DNA of 64,000 nt from Sphingomonas zeae (GTDB taxonomy: Bacteria; Pseudomonadota; Alphaproteobacteria; Sphingomonadales; Sphingomonadaceae). The translations under genes and the position numbers were made by a program. Below are positions 53,983 to 64,000 of the stretch, piece after piece. Within the stretch, counting starts at the first letter, position 1. Each line of letters begins with the position of its first letter. Below the pieces are notes generated by a model. The model saw only the letters and a list, made by a program, of their open reading frames with translations, had not been told where the DNA came from and searched no databases. The DNA lies in the NCBI RefSeq assembly GCF_014197135.1, contig NZ_JACIFA010000017.1, forward strand, positions 1 to 64,000, written 5' to 3'.

Positions 53983-56352
53983 ATGATCTCGTTCAACCTG
54001 CGTTTCGCGGGGCGGCTCTTTGCGTCCAGTGCACTGGCGCTTCTGCTCGCCACGCCCGCCTTTGCGGCCGATCCCGACCCCGCGCCCGAACCGGCCAAGA
54101 CGACCGCGCCCGACGACCAGAAAACCAATGCCGATGGTTCGCTCAACGAGGTCATCGTCACCGCACAGAAGCGGCCCGAGAGCCTGCAGAAGACCCCGAT
54201 CGCGATCTCGGTCCTGTCGGCCGAGGACCTTCAGAACCGCCATGTCCAGTCGCTGGTCGACCTGCAGGACGGCGCGATCCCGTCGCTTCGTGTCGCGCCC
54301 TTCTATTCGCGCAACTCGGCGCTCATCATGAACATTCGCGGCATCGGCGTGCTGGCCGACAGCAACCAGCCCGCGCGCGACCAGGGCGTCGGTGTCTATA
54401 TCGACGGCGTCTATCTGGGCCGCGCACAAGGCTTAGGCACCGCGCTCTACGATATCGAGAGCATTGAGGTGCTCAAAGGCCCGCAAGGGACCTTGTTCGG
54501 CCGCAATACCGAGGGTGGCGCGGTCAGCATCGTCACCAGAAAGCCAACCGGCGAGTTCGGCCTGACCGCGACCGCCGGGATCGGCAATTTCGGGTCGCAC
54601 AAGGCCGAGGCCCACCTCAACCTGCCCGAATGGCATAATTTCAGCGTCAAGCTGGACGGCATCGTCACCAAGCGCGACGGGCTGGTCATCAACCCGCTGC
54701 CCGGACAGGCCGATTTCAACGGCTTCGACCGGCACGGTGCGCATGTCGAGGTTCTGTGGAAGCCGCAAGACGGGGTGAGTGCCGACTATGCGTTCGACAC
54801 CTCCTATGACGCCTCGACCCCGCTCTATCTCCAGGCGATCACCAACGGCACGCTGACCCGCGCGCCCGCCTTGCCGCTCCAGCCGAACCGGGTGCGCCGC
54901 GCCAGCATCGGCGTGCCGCAGCAGGAGAGCATCGGCAAGACGCATGGCCATCGCCTGACGCTCGGCCTCGACCTCGCGCCCGGGCTCCAGCTCAAGTCGA
55001 TCACCGCGTACCGCGAGCTGGACCAGAGCCAGTATGACAATGGCGGCCAGAACAGCACCACCTACAAACCGAACACCAGCTTCAGCCGCTACAGCCTGGC
55101 GGGCTTTGCACAGAACCAGTTCAGCCAGGAAATCCAGCTGATCGGCGACACCCCGCGCCTGAAATATGTCGCGGGCGCCATGGCCTATCGCGAGCATAGC
55201 AGCGACAATGCCCAGGCGTTTAACACCATGGTGTGGAACGCCGACGGCACCGCCGCGACCGTGGCGAACTACAACATCGCCACCGTCCCCTTCGACCGCG
55301 CCAGCCGGATCACGACGCGTAGCATCGGCGCGTTCGGCCAGGCGACCTGGACCCCGGCGATCCTGGGCGACCGGCTGCACCTGACGGGCGGCGCGCGCTA
55401 TACCCGCGACATGAAGCATGGCGAGCTGTTCATCGTGAACGGCAAGACGCCCAATGTCGACGGTGTGGTGGCCCCGCGCACACTGGACGCCGCCTGGTCG
55501 CGCGTCGATCCACTGCTGACCCTGGCCTATGACGTGACGAGCGACGTGCATGTCTATGGCAAATGGTCGGAGGGGTATAAGTCGGGCGGCGCCAATTCGC
55601 GCTCGCTGCGCTATGCGCCGTTCAACCCGGAAACGCTGTCGATGTTCGAGATCGGCGCCAAGAGCGAGTTTCTCGACCACCGCGTCCGCCTGAACCTGGC
55701 CGCCTATACCGGCGCGTACAAGGCGATCCAGATCGACTTCCAGGCGAATTATCTGCAGGTCGATGCGCAGGGCAACCTGCTCCAGACCAACCGCACCACG
55801 ATCGAGACCGCCAATGCACCCGGCACCGGCCGCGCCAAGGGTGTCGAGGCCGAACTGACCGTCGCGCCGATGGCGGGCCTGACGCTGACCGCCAGCTATG
55901 CCTATAACGACGTGACCATCCCGGCGACGGTGAACCCCTTCCCGCAAGGCGCGACCGGCCAGATCGTGACGACGCCGATCAAGATCTACCCCGTCTATAC
56001 CCCGGCGCACGCCGCCAGCGGCGCGGTCGATTACGAGCGGCCGATGGGCGACTATAGCCTGGTCGCGCATCTCGACGCCAATTACGACAGCGGCTTCTAT
56101 GCCAATTACAACGACCCCGCGCCGGGCGTCGCCCAACCCAAGGGCGATCCGGGCTTCGTCGTCAACGGCCGGATCGGCATCACCGACATTGCTCTCAACG
56201 ACACCGGCGCGCGGCTGAGCGTCTCGGCCTGGTCGCGCAACCTGCTGAACGAACAGCATATGTTCTATAAGGGGCTGAACACGCTGACCGGCCTGTCGGG
56301 CTTCTTCAACGAGCCGCGCACCTATGGCCTCGAAGCGACGGTGAAGTTCTGA
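53983..56352 (+). CDS. TonB-dependent receptor 1
   Basis: 789 aa from ATG 53983 (GGGGGGACTCC upstream). Signal peptide ends near ALALLLATPAFA. The TonB box and plug follow (EVIVTAQKRPESLQKTPIAI, RGIGVLADSN, VYIDGVYLGRAQGLGTALYD, VLKGPQGTLFGRNTEGGAVS), then the 22-strand barrel ending in GLEATVKF. Energised outer-membrane uptake; the substrate is unknown. The plug resembles sphingomonad receptors in catabolic or carbohydrate clusters. Its stop overlaps the phosphatase start (TGATG), so both are made together. Confidence 0.93.
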   Translation: MISFNLRFAGRLFASSALALLLATPAFAADPDPAPEPAKTTAPDDQKTNADGSLNEVIVTAQKRPESLQKTPIAISVLSAEDLQNRHVQSLVDLQDGAIPSLRVAPFYSRNSALIMNIRGIGVLADSNQPARDQGVGVYIDGVYLGRAQGLGTALYDIESIEVLKGPQGTLFGRNTEGGAVSIVTRKPTGEFGLTATAGIGNFGSHKAEAHLNLPEWHNFSVKLDGIVTKRDGLVINPLPGQADFNGFDRHGAHVEVLWKPQDGVSADYAFDTSYDASTPLYLQAITNGTLTRAPALPLQPNRVRRASIGVPQQESIGKTHGHRLTLGLDLAPGLQLKSITAYRELDQSQYDNGGQNSTTYKPNTSFSRYSLAGFAQNQFSQEIQLIGDTPRLKYVAGAMAYREHSSDNAQAFNTMVWNADGTAATVANYNIATVPFDRASRITTRSIGAFGQATWTPAILGDRLHLTGGARYTRDMKHGELFIVNGKTPNVDGVVAPRTLDAAWSRVDPLLTLAYDVTSDVHVYGKWSEGYKSGGANSRSLRYAPFNPETLSMFEIGAKSEFLDHRVRLNLAAYTGAYKAIQIDFQANYLQVDAQGNLLQTNRTTIETANAPGTGRAKGVEAELTVAPMAGLTLTASYAYNDVTIPATVNPFPQGATGQIVTTPIKIYPVYTPAHAASGAVDYERPMGDYSLVAHLDANYDSGFYANYNDPAPGVAQPKGDPGFVVNGRIGITDIALNDTGARLSVSAWSRNLLNEQHMFYKGLNTLTGLSGFFNEPRTYGLEATVKF

Positions 56353-57185
56353 TGCGCGCGATGATCGCACTCGCCCTGGTGCTGGCCATTCCGACGGGGG
56401 CTTCGGCCTCCGCCCCCGTGGCCGCTCCGGCGCATAGCCGCGTCCTGCCCTTGCAGGGCGGGCACAATTTCCGCGATCTGGGCGGTTATCGCACCGCCGA
56501 TGGCCGAACGGTGAAATGGGGGCTGCTCTATCGCTCGGGCGAGATGCACGACCTGACGCGAGCGGATTATGCCTATCTGCAAAAGCTCGGCATCCGAACC
56601 GTCTGCGACTTTCGCGACACGCGCGAACGCGCGACCGAGCCGACGCTGTGGCCCGCCGGTCATAGCCCCAAGGTGCTGAGCGACGACTATGCGCTCGACA
56701 TGAGCAGCCTGAGGCTGCCGGGCGACCCCGCCGGCTGGACGCATGACCAGGTCGTGACGGCGATGACCGCGACCTATCCGAAACTGCTCGACCAGTTTCG
56801 CGGCCAGTATCGCCGCATGTTCGCCGAACTGCTCGCGGGCGACGTGCCGCTCGCCTTCCACTGCACGGCGGGCAAGGACCGCACCGGCGTCGCGGCCGCG
56901 CTGCTCCTGACCGCGCTGGGCGTGCCGAGGGCGACGACCATCGACGACTATCTGCTGTCCAACCAGCACATGGCGCCGATGCCCGCCCACCCGACCGGCT
57001 TCTGGGCCAAGCTCTCCCCCGAGGCCGCGCGCACCTTCGCCGGGGTCGACCGCCGCTATATCGACGCGGTCTTCGCCGTGACCGACCGCCATCCCGGCGG
57101 GACGATGGGGTATCTGAAGGACGAACTCGGCCTGGGCGCTCCCGAGATCGCCAGGCTGCGCGCGCTGTATCTGACCAAGGGGTGA
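56352..57185 (+). CDS. secreted tyrosine-protein phosphatase-like protein
   Basis: 277 aa. MRAMIALALVLAIPTGASAS is a signal peptide. GGHNFRDLGGYRTADGRTVK and RSGEMHDLTRADYAYLQKLG are typical of the Tyr_phosphatase3 (MptpB-like) family, with the P-loop FHCTAGKDRTGVAAALLL (Cys-x5-Arg). The DLGGY and CDFRDTRER motifs fit too. These enzymes hydrolyse phosphotyrosine, phosphoserine or phosphoinositides. Coupling to a TonB receptor suggests it strips phosphate from an incoming periplasmic ligand. Confidence 0.9.
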   Translation: MRAMIALALVLAIPTGASASAPVAAPAHSRVLPLQGGHNFRDLGGYRTADGRTVKWGLLYRSGEMHDLTRADYAYLQKLGIRTVCDFRDTRERATEPTLWPAGHSPKVLSDDYALDMSSLRLPGDPAGWTHDQVVTAMTATYPKLLDQFRGQYRRMFAELLAGDVPLAFHCTAGKDRTGVAAALLLTALGVPRATTIDDYLLSNQHMAPMPAHPTGFWAKLSPEAARTFAGVDRRYIDAVFAVTDRHPGGTMGYLKDELGLGAPEIARLRALYLTKG

Positions 57186-57189
57186 TCGT

Positions 57190-58119
57190 TCACCCCTGCC
57201 GCCTGTCCCCCTTGCGCCGTTCGCCCAGCGGCAGCGGCGCGGGGGTGTCCTCGATCGCGGTCAGGATCGCGCGGCCATAGGCGGTCTTGGCCAGTGCCCG
57301 GCCTCGCGCCTCGGCTTGCTCGCGGGAGATGAACCCCTGGAGATAGGCGATCTCCTCCAGGCAGGCGATCTGGATGCCCTGGCGGTGCTGGATCGTGCGG
57401 ACGAACTCCGCCGCCTCCAGCAGGCTGTCATGCGTGCCGGTGTCGAGCCAGGCGAAGCCGCGCCCCATCGCTTCGACATGCAGTGTCCCGGCATCCATGT
57501 AGCGGCGCGCCAGGTCGGTGATCTCGAGTTCGCCGCGTGGCGAGGGAGTCAGCGTGGCGGCGTGATCGCAGACCGTGCCGTCGAACAGATAGAGGCCCGT
57601 GATCGCATAGCTGGACCGGGGCCGCTCGGGCTTTTCCTCGATCGATACGGCCCGCCCCTGATCGTCGAAGGCGATGACGCCGTAACGCCGGGGATCCTCG
57701 ACGCGATAGGAAAAGACGGTCGCCCCGCCCCCGGCCTCGACGCTGGCGACCGCGCGGCGCAGCATCGGGCCTAGGCCGTTGCCGAAAAAGATATTGTCGC
57801 CCAGCACCAGCATGGCGGGCGCCCCGGCCAGCCAGTCGCGTCCGATCGTGAACGCCTGGGGCAGCCCCTCGGGGCGCGGCTGTTCGGCATAGGTGATGCT
57901 CAAGCCCAGACCGCTGCCGTCCCCGAACAGGGTGCGGTAATGTGGCAGGCAATCCGGGCTGGAGACGATCAGGATCTCGCGGATCCCCGCCAGCATCAGC
58001 GTCGACAGCGGATAATAGACCATCGGCTTGTCGTAGACGGGCAGGAGCTGCTTGTTGACGACCAGCGTCGCCGGATGAAGCCGCGTGCCGGTGCCGCCCG
58101 CCAGGATGATGCCTTTCAT
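57190..58119 (-). CDS. rmlA: glucose-1-phosphate thymidylyltransferase
   Basis: 309 aa. MKGIILAGGTGTRLHPATLV and VNKQLLPVYDKPMVYYPLST form the nucleotide-binding start, followed by VLGDNIFFGNGL and ISIEEKPERPRSSYAITGLY, all RmlA signatures. It makes dTDP-glucose. It lies 9 bp after rmlB, in the same operon. rmlC and rmlD are not in the window, so the pair alone yields dTDP-4-keto-6-deoxyglucose. Confidence 0.96.
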   Translation of the reverse strand: MKGIILAGGTGTRLHPATLVVNKQLLPVYDKPMVYYPLSTLMLAGIREILIVSSPDCLPHYRTLFGDGSGLGLSITYAEQPRPEGLPQAFTIGRDWLAGAPAMLVLGDNIFFGNGLGPMLRRAVASVEAGGGATVFSYRVEDPRRYGVIAFDDQGRAVSIEEKPERPRSSYAITGLYLFDGTVCDHAATLTPSPRGELEITDLARRYMDAGTLHVEAMGRGFAWLDTGTHDSLLEAAEFVRTIQHRQGIQIACLEEIAYLQGFISREQAEARGRALAKTAYGRAILTAIEDTPAPLPLGERRKGDRRQG

Positions 58120-58128
58120 GAAGCCACC

Positions 58129-59214
<1,086 letters not shown>

Positions 59215-59448
59215 CTTGGCTGAAATCCGCTTAGGGTCGATGATCGGACATCAGGAATGCCGCGTCTTTCCCGGCGCTGCCACCCGAATCTTGCCAGGAG
59301 CGGGGGCGCGTTCGGCAAAGACTTGTGACGCCCGCGTCATCAAGTCGTCATCGCAATCACATCGCACCGTAACAATGTGCCGCCACGGGGGCGGGAACGA
59401 CCGGCGCCGGGGGGTGTCGGCACGACCAAGCGCCCAGGGGGAAGCATC

Positions 59449-62259
59449 ATGCACGCCATCCGTTCCGGCATCCGCGGTCTCGCGGGGGCCTCACTCATCG
59501 CATTGGGCTTTGCCGCGATGCCCGCGCTCGCCAGCGCGGGCGACGTGAGCGCACCGGCGGGGGTTCCTGCGGCGGGGCCGATCCTGTCGGGGCGCATCTA
59601 TGACGCGACCGGCGTCGCGCTGCCCGGCGCGCGGGTCGTGGTCGTTGGAAATGAGGGGGGGACGGGGGCGCAGGCGACCACCAACCTCCAGGGTGAATTC
59701 AGCGTCATCACGCCCGAGGCGCCGGGCGACATAACCCTGCTGATCGACTATCTCGGCCGCCCGCCCGTCACCCATGTCGTCCCCGCGGCCGAGCGGGGTC
59801 GCGACGTCTCGCTGACCCTGCCCGCCGCCAGCGACGAGGGCAGCGACATCGTCGTCACCGGCGCCTCGCTGCTCGACAATACCGCGCGCGCGCTCAACCA
59901 GCAGCGCACCGCCGACAACACCGTCACCATCATCTCGTCCGATGCGATCGGCCGCTTCCCCGATCCCAACATCGCCGAGGCGCTGCAGCGCGCGCCCGGT
60001 GTCGGCATCGAGCGCGACCAGGGCGAGGGCCGCTATATCAATGTGCGCGGCGCGCCGTCCGAATGGTCGGCCGTCTCGGTCGACGGCATCCAGATCCCCT
60101 CGGTCGATCCGACGACGCGCGCGGTCGATCTGGATACGCTGCCCTCCGACATCGTCGCCAATCTGGAAGTCACCAAGTCGCTGCTGCCGTACCAGGATGC
60201 GGACTCGATCGCGGGCGCGGTCAACATCACCACGCGCTCGCCCTTCGATCGCAAGGGCTTTGCGCTGACCGGCATGGCGGGCGCCAGCTACAACCAGTAC
60301 GGCAAGGGCAGCGATTATCGCGGATCGGCTGCGGTCAGCGATACGTTCGGCCCGGACCGCCAGTTCGGCCTGCTCTTCTCGGGCAGCTATTCGATGACGC
60401 ATCGCCGCCCCGACAATGTCGAAAACACCTGGAGCCAGACGCCCGCAGGCTTGCGCGTCACCGAGACGCTGTTCAAGGATTACGACACCAAGCGCCAGCG
60501 GATCGCGGGCACCGGCGCGTTCGAGTGGCGGCCGTCGGACCAGACCCATGCCTGGGTGCGCGGCACCTATGCCCGGTTCGAGGATGACGAATTCCGCGAC
60601 CGCATCGGCATCCTGTGGAGCGAGGGCACGCTGCAGCCCGGATCGACCGACCGCACCGCGACGTACCGCAACACCCGCATCGAAAAGCAGGTCCGCCACC
60701 GCAAGCAGGTGAACGAGATCTGGTCGGCGACCGCCGGGATCGAGCAGCGGCTGGGCGAGGGTACGATCCGCGCCGACATCGCCTATAGCGAAAGCTCGCA
60801 GACCTATCCGCGCCGTGACGAGCTGCTGTTCCGCTCAAGCCTGCGGCCGACGCTCTCCTACGACTTCGCCGATGCCGATCTGCCCGGCTATTCGCTGTTC
60901 ACGTCCAAGGAGCATCTCCAGGCCGGCACCTATGCCTTTCGCGAGAACACCTATCGGTCGAACACGACCAAGAATGACGAACTGACCCTCGCGCTCCGCT
61001 CGGACGTGCCGCTGGGCGATTTCGTCACCGTCTCGGGCGGCGGCAAATATCGCGAGCGGCATATCAATGCCGATGAAGAGCGGTTCCGCGACCGCCGCGC
61101 CTCGGCCGCACCCTCGCAAAGCCTGGCGGGGCTGTTGTCGGACGAGGACTCGCGCAATTTCGGCTATGATCTGGGGCAGCGGTTCGACACCGGGCTGGCG
61201 GACGCCTATTTCGACGCGACCAAGGCCGCCTCGGAACGCCGCCTGCCGCAGTCGCTGACCGCCGATTATGTCGCGGAGGAGAAGATCCTCGGGCTGTTCG
61301 GCATGGCGAAATACGTCAAGGACGGCACCACCCTGATCGCGGGGCTTCGCGTCGAGACCACCGATTTCGAGAGCAGCGCGCCCAGCGTCTCGCGCACCGG
61401 GGCGGTCGTCACCGCGCGGGGGCATAATGGCTATGCCGACTTCTTCCCCAATCTGACGCTGCGCCAGGCGTTCACGCCCAACCTGATCCTGCGCGCCGCG
61501 CTCAGCCGCGCGATCAACCGCCCCAATTTCCCGCAGATCGCGCCGCGCGTGCTGGAGACGACCGAGGGCAACACGGTGCGCGTCGAGTTCGGCAATCCCG
61601 ACCTGAAGCCGACCTTGTCGAACAATGTCGATGCGGGTCTGGAATATTACATCCGGCCGCTGGGCGTGATCTCGGTCAACGGCTTCTACAAGGACCTGTC
61701 CGACTATCGCTACACGCTGACCAGCACCGGCGTGTACAATGGCGTGGGCGGCGCGATCCTCAGCCGCCCGATCAATGCGCGGCGTGGCGAGCTGTACGGC
61801 GTCGAGCTGAACTGGCAGCAGCATCTGAGCTTCCTGCCGGGCGTGCTGAGCGGGCTGGGTGTGTTCGCCAACTATACCTATACCAAGGGTCATGCGTCGT
61901 TCGACGCCAGTTTCGGCGGGCGCAGCCGCTTCGCGCTGCCGGGCCAGTCGACGCATATGTGGAACGCCAGCGTCTTCTACGAACGCGGGCCGGTCAATGT
62001 CCGCGTCGCCTATACCAAGCGCTCGGACTATCTGGACGAGATCAACGCCGACAACCCCGCGCTCGACCTCTATTGGGAGGGTCGCGGCCAGCTCGACGTG
62101 ACGGGCAGCGTGCAGCTCGCCAAGGGCATCAACCTGTTCGCCGAGGGCAAGAACCTGACCAACACGCCGGGCGTGCGCTATTTCGGGCAGCGGTTCCGCA
62201 CCTATGAATATGAGAAGTTCGGCTACACCCTGTTCGGGGGCGTGCGGGTCAAGCTGTAA
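59449..62259 (+). CDS. TonB-dependent receptor 2 with N-terminal carboxypeptidase-like domain
   Basis: 936 aa from ATG 59449 (AGGGGGAAGC upstream). Signal peptide ends near IALGFAAMPALASA. Residues about 50-130 form a CarboxypepD_reg-like beta domain (GRIYDATGVALPGARVVVVG, then NLQGEFSVITPEAPGD). Then come a TonB box (DIVVTGASLLDN), the plug (IGRFPDPNIAEALQRAPGVG, GRYINVRGAPSEW) and the barrel ending GGVRVKL. It resembles the large receptors used by sphingomonads and xanthomonads for oligosaccharides or peptides. Substrate not assignable. Confidence 0.93.
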   Translation: MHAIRSGIRGLAGASLIALGFAAMPALASAGDVSAPAGVPAAGPILSGRIYDATGVALPGARVVVVGNEGGTGAQATTNLQGEFSVITPEAPGDITLLIDYLGRPPVTHVVPAAERGRDVSLTLPAASDEGSDIVVTGASLLDNTARALNQQRTADNTVTIISSDAIGRFPDPNIAEALQRAPGVGIERDQGEGRYINVRGAPSEWSAVSVDGIQIPSVDPTTRAVDLDTLPSDIVANLEVTKSLLPYQDADSIAGAVNITTRSPFDRKGFALTGMAGASYNQYGKGSDYRGSAAVSDTFGPDRQFGLLFSGSYSMTHRRPDNVENTWSQTPAGLRVTETLFKDYDTKRQRIAGTGAFEWRPSDQTHAWVRGTYARFEDDEFRDRIGILWSEGTLQPGSTDRTATYRNTRIEKQVRHRKQVNEIWSATAGIEQRLGEGTIRADIAYSESSQTYPRRDELLFRSSLRPTLSYDFADADLPGYSLFTSKEHLQAGTYAFRENTYRSNTTKNDELTLALRSDVPLGDFVTVSGGGKYRERHINADEERFRDRRASAAPSQSLAGLLSDEDSRNFGYDLGQRFDTGLADAYFDATKAASERRLPQSLTADYVAEEKILGLFGMAKYVKDGTTLIAGLRVETTDFESSAPSVSRTGAVVTARGHNGYADFFPNLTLRQAFTPNLILRAALSRAINRPNFPQIAPRVLETTEGNTVRVEFGNPDLKPTLSNNVDAGLEYYIRPLGVISVNGFYKDLSDYRYTLTSTGVYNGVGGAILSRPINARRGELYGVELNWQQHLSFLPGVLSGLGVFANYTYTKGHASFDASFGGRSRFALPGQSTHMWNASVFYERGPVNVRVAYTKRSDYLDEINADNPALDLYWEGRGQLDVTGSVQLAKGINLFAEGKNLTNTPGVRYFGQRFRTYEYEKFGYTLFGGVRVKL

Positions 62260-62290
62260 GGCGCGACGGCACTGCTTGAATCAAATCGAG

Positions 62291-62390
62291 CCCCTCCCCT
62301 TCAGGGGAGGGGACGGGGGTGGGGCGCTGCCGCAAGCGTAACGTTCGTGGCGATGCCCCACCCCAACCCGTCCCCTGAAAGGGGAGGGGG
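62291..62390. repeat. G+C-rich palindromic repeat after TonB receptor 2
   Basis: The arm 62291-62325 (CCCCTCCCCTTCAGGGGAGG...) pairs with 62355-62390, and each arm also folds on itself. It lies in the 317-bp gap between the receptor and ugd, starting 31 bp after the receptor stop. The rest of the gap (62391-62576) shows nothing else and should contain the ugd promoter. Confidence 0.75.
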
Positions 62391-62576
62391 TCCAGCTCAG
62401 GCCATCCCCTTCAACCCCGGGGCGGCATGACCGAAATGGGACAGGTCGCCGCCCGCGCGTCTGTGCTTCGCCACTGCAACATTTGCGATTGCCGAACCGC
62501 TCATGCATGGCACGAAGCCAGTGTCGCAACATGAGCAGACGGACAGACGACGATCCTGCCCGTCCGGGGGTGTAGA

Positions 62577-63743
62577 ATGAAGATCGCTGTTTTCGGCCTC
62601 GGCTATGTCGGCATGTCCAACGCGGTGCTGCTCGCGCAGCATAACACGGTCGTCGCGGTCGACATTTCCCCGGATCGGGTCGCGATGGTCAATGCGCGGA
62701 CGTCGCCCATCATCGATGTCGAGTTGCAGGATTTCCTGACCGGCCGCACGCTCGACCTGTCCGCCACCACCGACGCGGGCGCGGCTTTGGCAGGCGCCGA
62801 TTACGTCATCGTCGCCACGCCGACCAATTACGATGTCGACACCGACAGCTTCAACACCTCGTCGGTCGAGGCGGTCATCGCCCTGGCCAAGACCCATGCG
62901 CCCGAGGCCACCGTGGTCGTCAAGTCGACCATCCCGGTCGGCTTCATCGACGATGTCCGCGCGCGCCTGGGCACCACCCAGGTCATCTTCAGCCCCGAAT
63001 TCCTGCGCGAGGGGCGCGCCCTCTACGACAATCTCCACCCGTCGCGGATCATCGTCGGCGAACAGTCGGAGCGGGCGCGCATCTTCGCCGACCTGCTGGT
63101 CCAGGGCGCGGAGAAGCAGGACATCGCCGTCCTGTTCACCGGCACGCGCGAGGCCGAGGCGATCAAGCTGTTCGCCAACACCTATCTCGCGATGCGCGTC
63201 GCCTTCTTCAACGAACTCGACAGCTATGCGATCGCGGGCGACATGGACACGCGCCAGATCATCGAGGGCGTCGGCCTCGATCCGCGCATCGGCACGCATT
63301 ATAACAATCCCAGCTTCGGCTATGGCGGCTATTGCCTGCCCAAGGACACCAAGCAGCTGCTCGCCAATTACACCAGCGTGCCGCAGAACCTGATCCGCGC
63401 GATCGTCGACGCCAACCGCACCCGCAAGGATTTCCTGGCCGACCGGATCATCGCCAAGCGCCCGAGCCGCGTCGGCATCTTCCGCCTGACGATGAAGGCG
63501 GGGTCGGACAATTTCCGCCAGTCCTCGATCCAGGGCATCATGAAGCGGATCAAAGCCAAGGGGATCGAGGTCGTGGTCTTCGAGCCCAGCCTGGCCGAGG
63601 ACAGCTTCTTCGGGTCAAAGGTCTACCGCGACCTCGCCGCCTTCAAGCAGGACAGCGACGTCATCATCGCCAACCGCAACGACCCCGAACTGGCCGATGT
63701 CGCGGACAAGCTGTTCACGCGGGATATTTTCGGATCGGACTAA
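62577..63743 (+). CDS. ugd: UDP-glucose 6-dehydrogenase
   Basis: 388 aa. [20 protein letters not shown] gives the NAD site, and [30 protein letters not shown] and [20 protein letters not shown] follow. The catalytic Cys lies in [17 protein letters not shown]. It oxidises UDP-glucose to UDP-glucuronate, a common acidic sugar of sphingomonad exopolysaccharides. It is the short form typical of polysaccharide loci. It probably feeds the polymer made by the left-hand locus although it lies 35 kb away. Confidence 0.95.
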   Translation: MKIAVFGLGYVGMSNAVLLAQHNTVVAVDISPDRVAMVNARTSPIIDVELQDFLTGRTLDLSATTDAGAALAGADYVIVATPTNYDVDTDSFNTSSVEAVIALAKTHAPEATVVVKSTIPVGFIDDVRARLGTTQVIFSPEFLREGRALYDNLHPSRIIVGEQSERARIFADLLVQGAEKQDIAVLFTGTREAEAIKLFANTYLAMRVAFFNELDSYAIAGDMDTRQIIEGVGLDPRIGTHYNNPSFGYGGYCLPKDTKQLLANYTSVPQNLIRAIVDANRTRKDFLADRIIAKRPSRVGIFRLTMKAGSDNFRQSSIQGIMKRIKAKGIEVVVFEPSLAEDSFFGSKVYRDLAAFKQDSDVIIANRNDPELADVADKLFTRDIFGSD

Positions 63744-63760
63744 AGGGCAGGGTACGGCCT

Positions 63761-63783
63761 TTCCTCCCCTCGCAGGGGAGGAA
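63761..63783 (+). terminator. hairpin after ugd
   Basis: Perfect 9-bp arms TTCCTCCCC (63761-63769)/GGGGAGGAA (63775-63783) around TCGCA, 18 bp past the ugd stop. No T-run. Confidence 0.65.
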
Positions 63784-63806
63784 TAGCCCCGCCTGATCAT
63801 CCCCCC

Positions 63807-63996
63807 TTCGGCGGACACCGATGACAGGCTCTGCGGAGCCGGGAGGTGTTTTGATGGCAAGCTAGCCGAAGCCGGGCAGGCGCTGTCCGGACATATCGAG
63901 GGCTACTGTCATCGACACCGCATGCGCTCGGCTATCGGGTAGCTTACACCCCGACAGGCCGGGCGCATGACCGGATGACGCAGCGTGTCCGCCGAA
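63807..63996. repeat. nested inverted repeats at the right edge
   Basis: Outer arms TTCGGCGGACAC (63807-63818)/GTGTCCGCCGAA (63985-63996), next arms CGATGACAG (63819-63827)/CTGTCATCG (63906-63914), and further inner pairs (TAGCCGA with TCGGCTA, AAGCTA with TAGCTT). No ORF is seen. It could be a small non-autonomous mobile element or a structured RNA. The window ends 4 bp beyond it, so the outer limit is unknown. Confidence 0.6.
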
Positions 63997-64000
63997 ACGG

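Noticed and set aside
54433-56370. Long open frame antisense to TonB receptor 1
   Set aside because: It is a codon-bias shadow of the receptor. Composition is Arg/Val/Ala-rich and no motif is seen. The similar antisense frame at 38503-40266 behind the kinase gene was rejected for the same reason.

Overview
The window looks like part of a large plasmid or chromid of an alphaproteobacterium of the Sphingomonas type. The evidence is high G+C with tight, overlapping operons (ATGA, GTGA and TGATG junctions), sphingan-like exopolysaccharide genes, two large TonB-dependent receptors, and RPA-family plasmid replication initiators beside parA/parB. I see no rRNA, tRNA or core housekeeping gene. The genus is inferred from gene content and style, not from a marker gene.

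Left third (about 1.6-27.6 kb): a surface polysaccharide locus, bounded on the left by a wrecked IS5-family transposase and an IS110-family remnant. It holds an ExoY/WbaP-type initiating sugar-phosphate transferase. Next comes a complete CDP-3,6-dideoxyhexose core pathway on the minus strand (rfbI-rfbF-rfbG-rfbH), then gmd-fcl for GDP-L-fucose. The export genes follow: Wza/GumB-like lipoprotein, Wzc-like tyrosine autokinase and an O-antigen ligase/polymerase-fold protein. A beta-helix lyase-like protein lies beside them. A plus-strand operon of ten genes then carries a split transketolase, an extended SDR, a Wzx-like flippase, four family-2 and family-4 glycosyltransferases in overlapping order, and a Wzy-like polymerase. 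This is a Wzx/Wzy-type system. The co-occurrence of the dideoxyhexose enzymes, the split transketolase and the SDR suggests a C2-branched 3,6-dideoxy sugar.

Middle (27.8-36.6 kb): the replication and partition region. Two different RPA-type initiators each have their own iteron family. There is one parA-parB pair with three 16-26 bp palindromes that look like parS, plus an HNH nuclease and a winged-helix protein. Order on the minus strand is parA-parB-parS-parS-rep2-iterons-HNH-rep1-iterons-wHTH, so the replicon looks composite. Next to it is a MerR-type regulator with a mercury-type dyad operator that divergently controls a glutaredoxin-MauE membrane protein. That pair is bracketed by two inverted copies of a 130-bp repeat.

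Right part (36.6-64 kb): small secreted and membrane proteins, an ABC1/AarF kinase-like protein, a degenerate SRAP-like protein, an MFS transporter with a divergent-style AraC regulator, and an Xre-RES toxin-antitoxin pair. Then come a giant (about 2,476 aa) autotransporter, a secreted trypsin-like protease, a TonB receptor translationally coupled to a secreted tyrosine phosphatase, rmlA-rmlB, a second TonB receptor, and a UDP-glucose dehydrogenase. G+C-rich palindromic repeats sit at the 3' ends of several genes and probably act as terminators.
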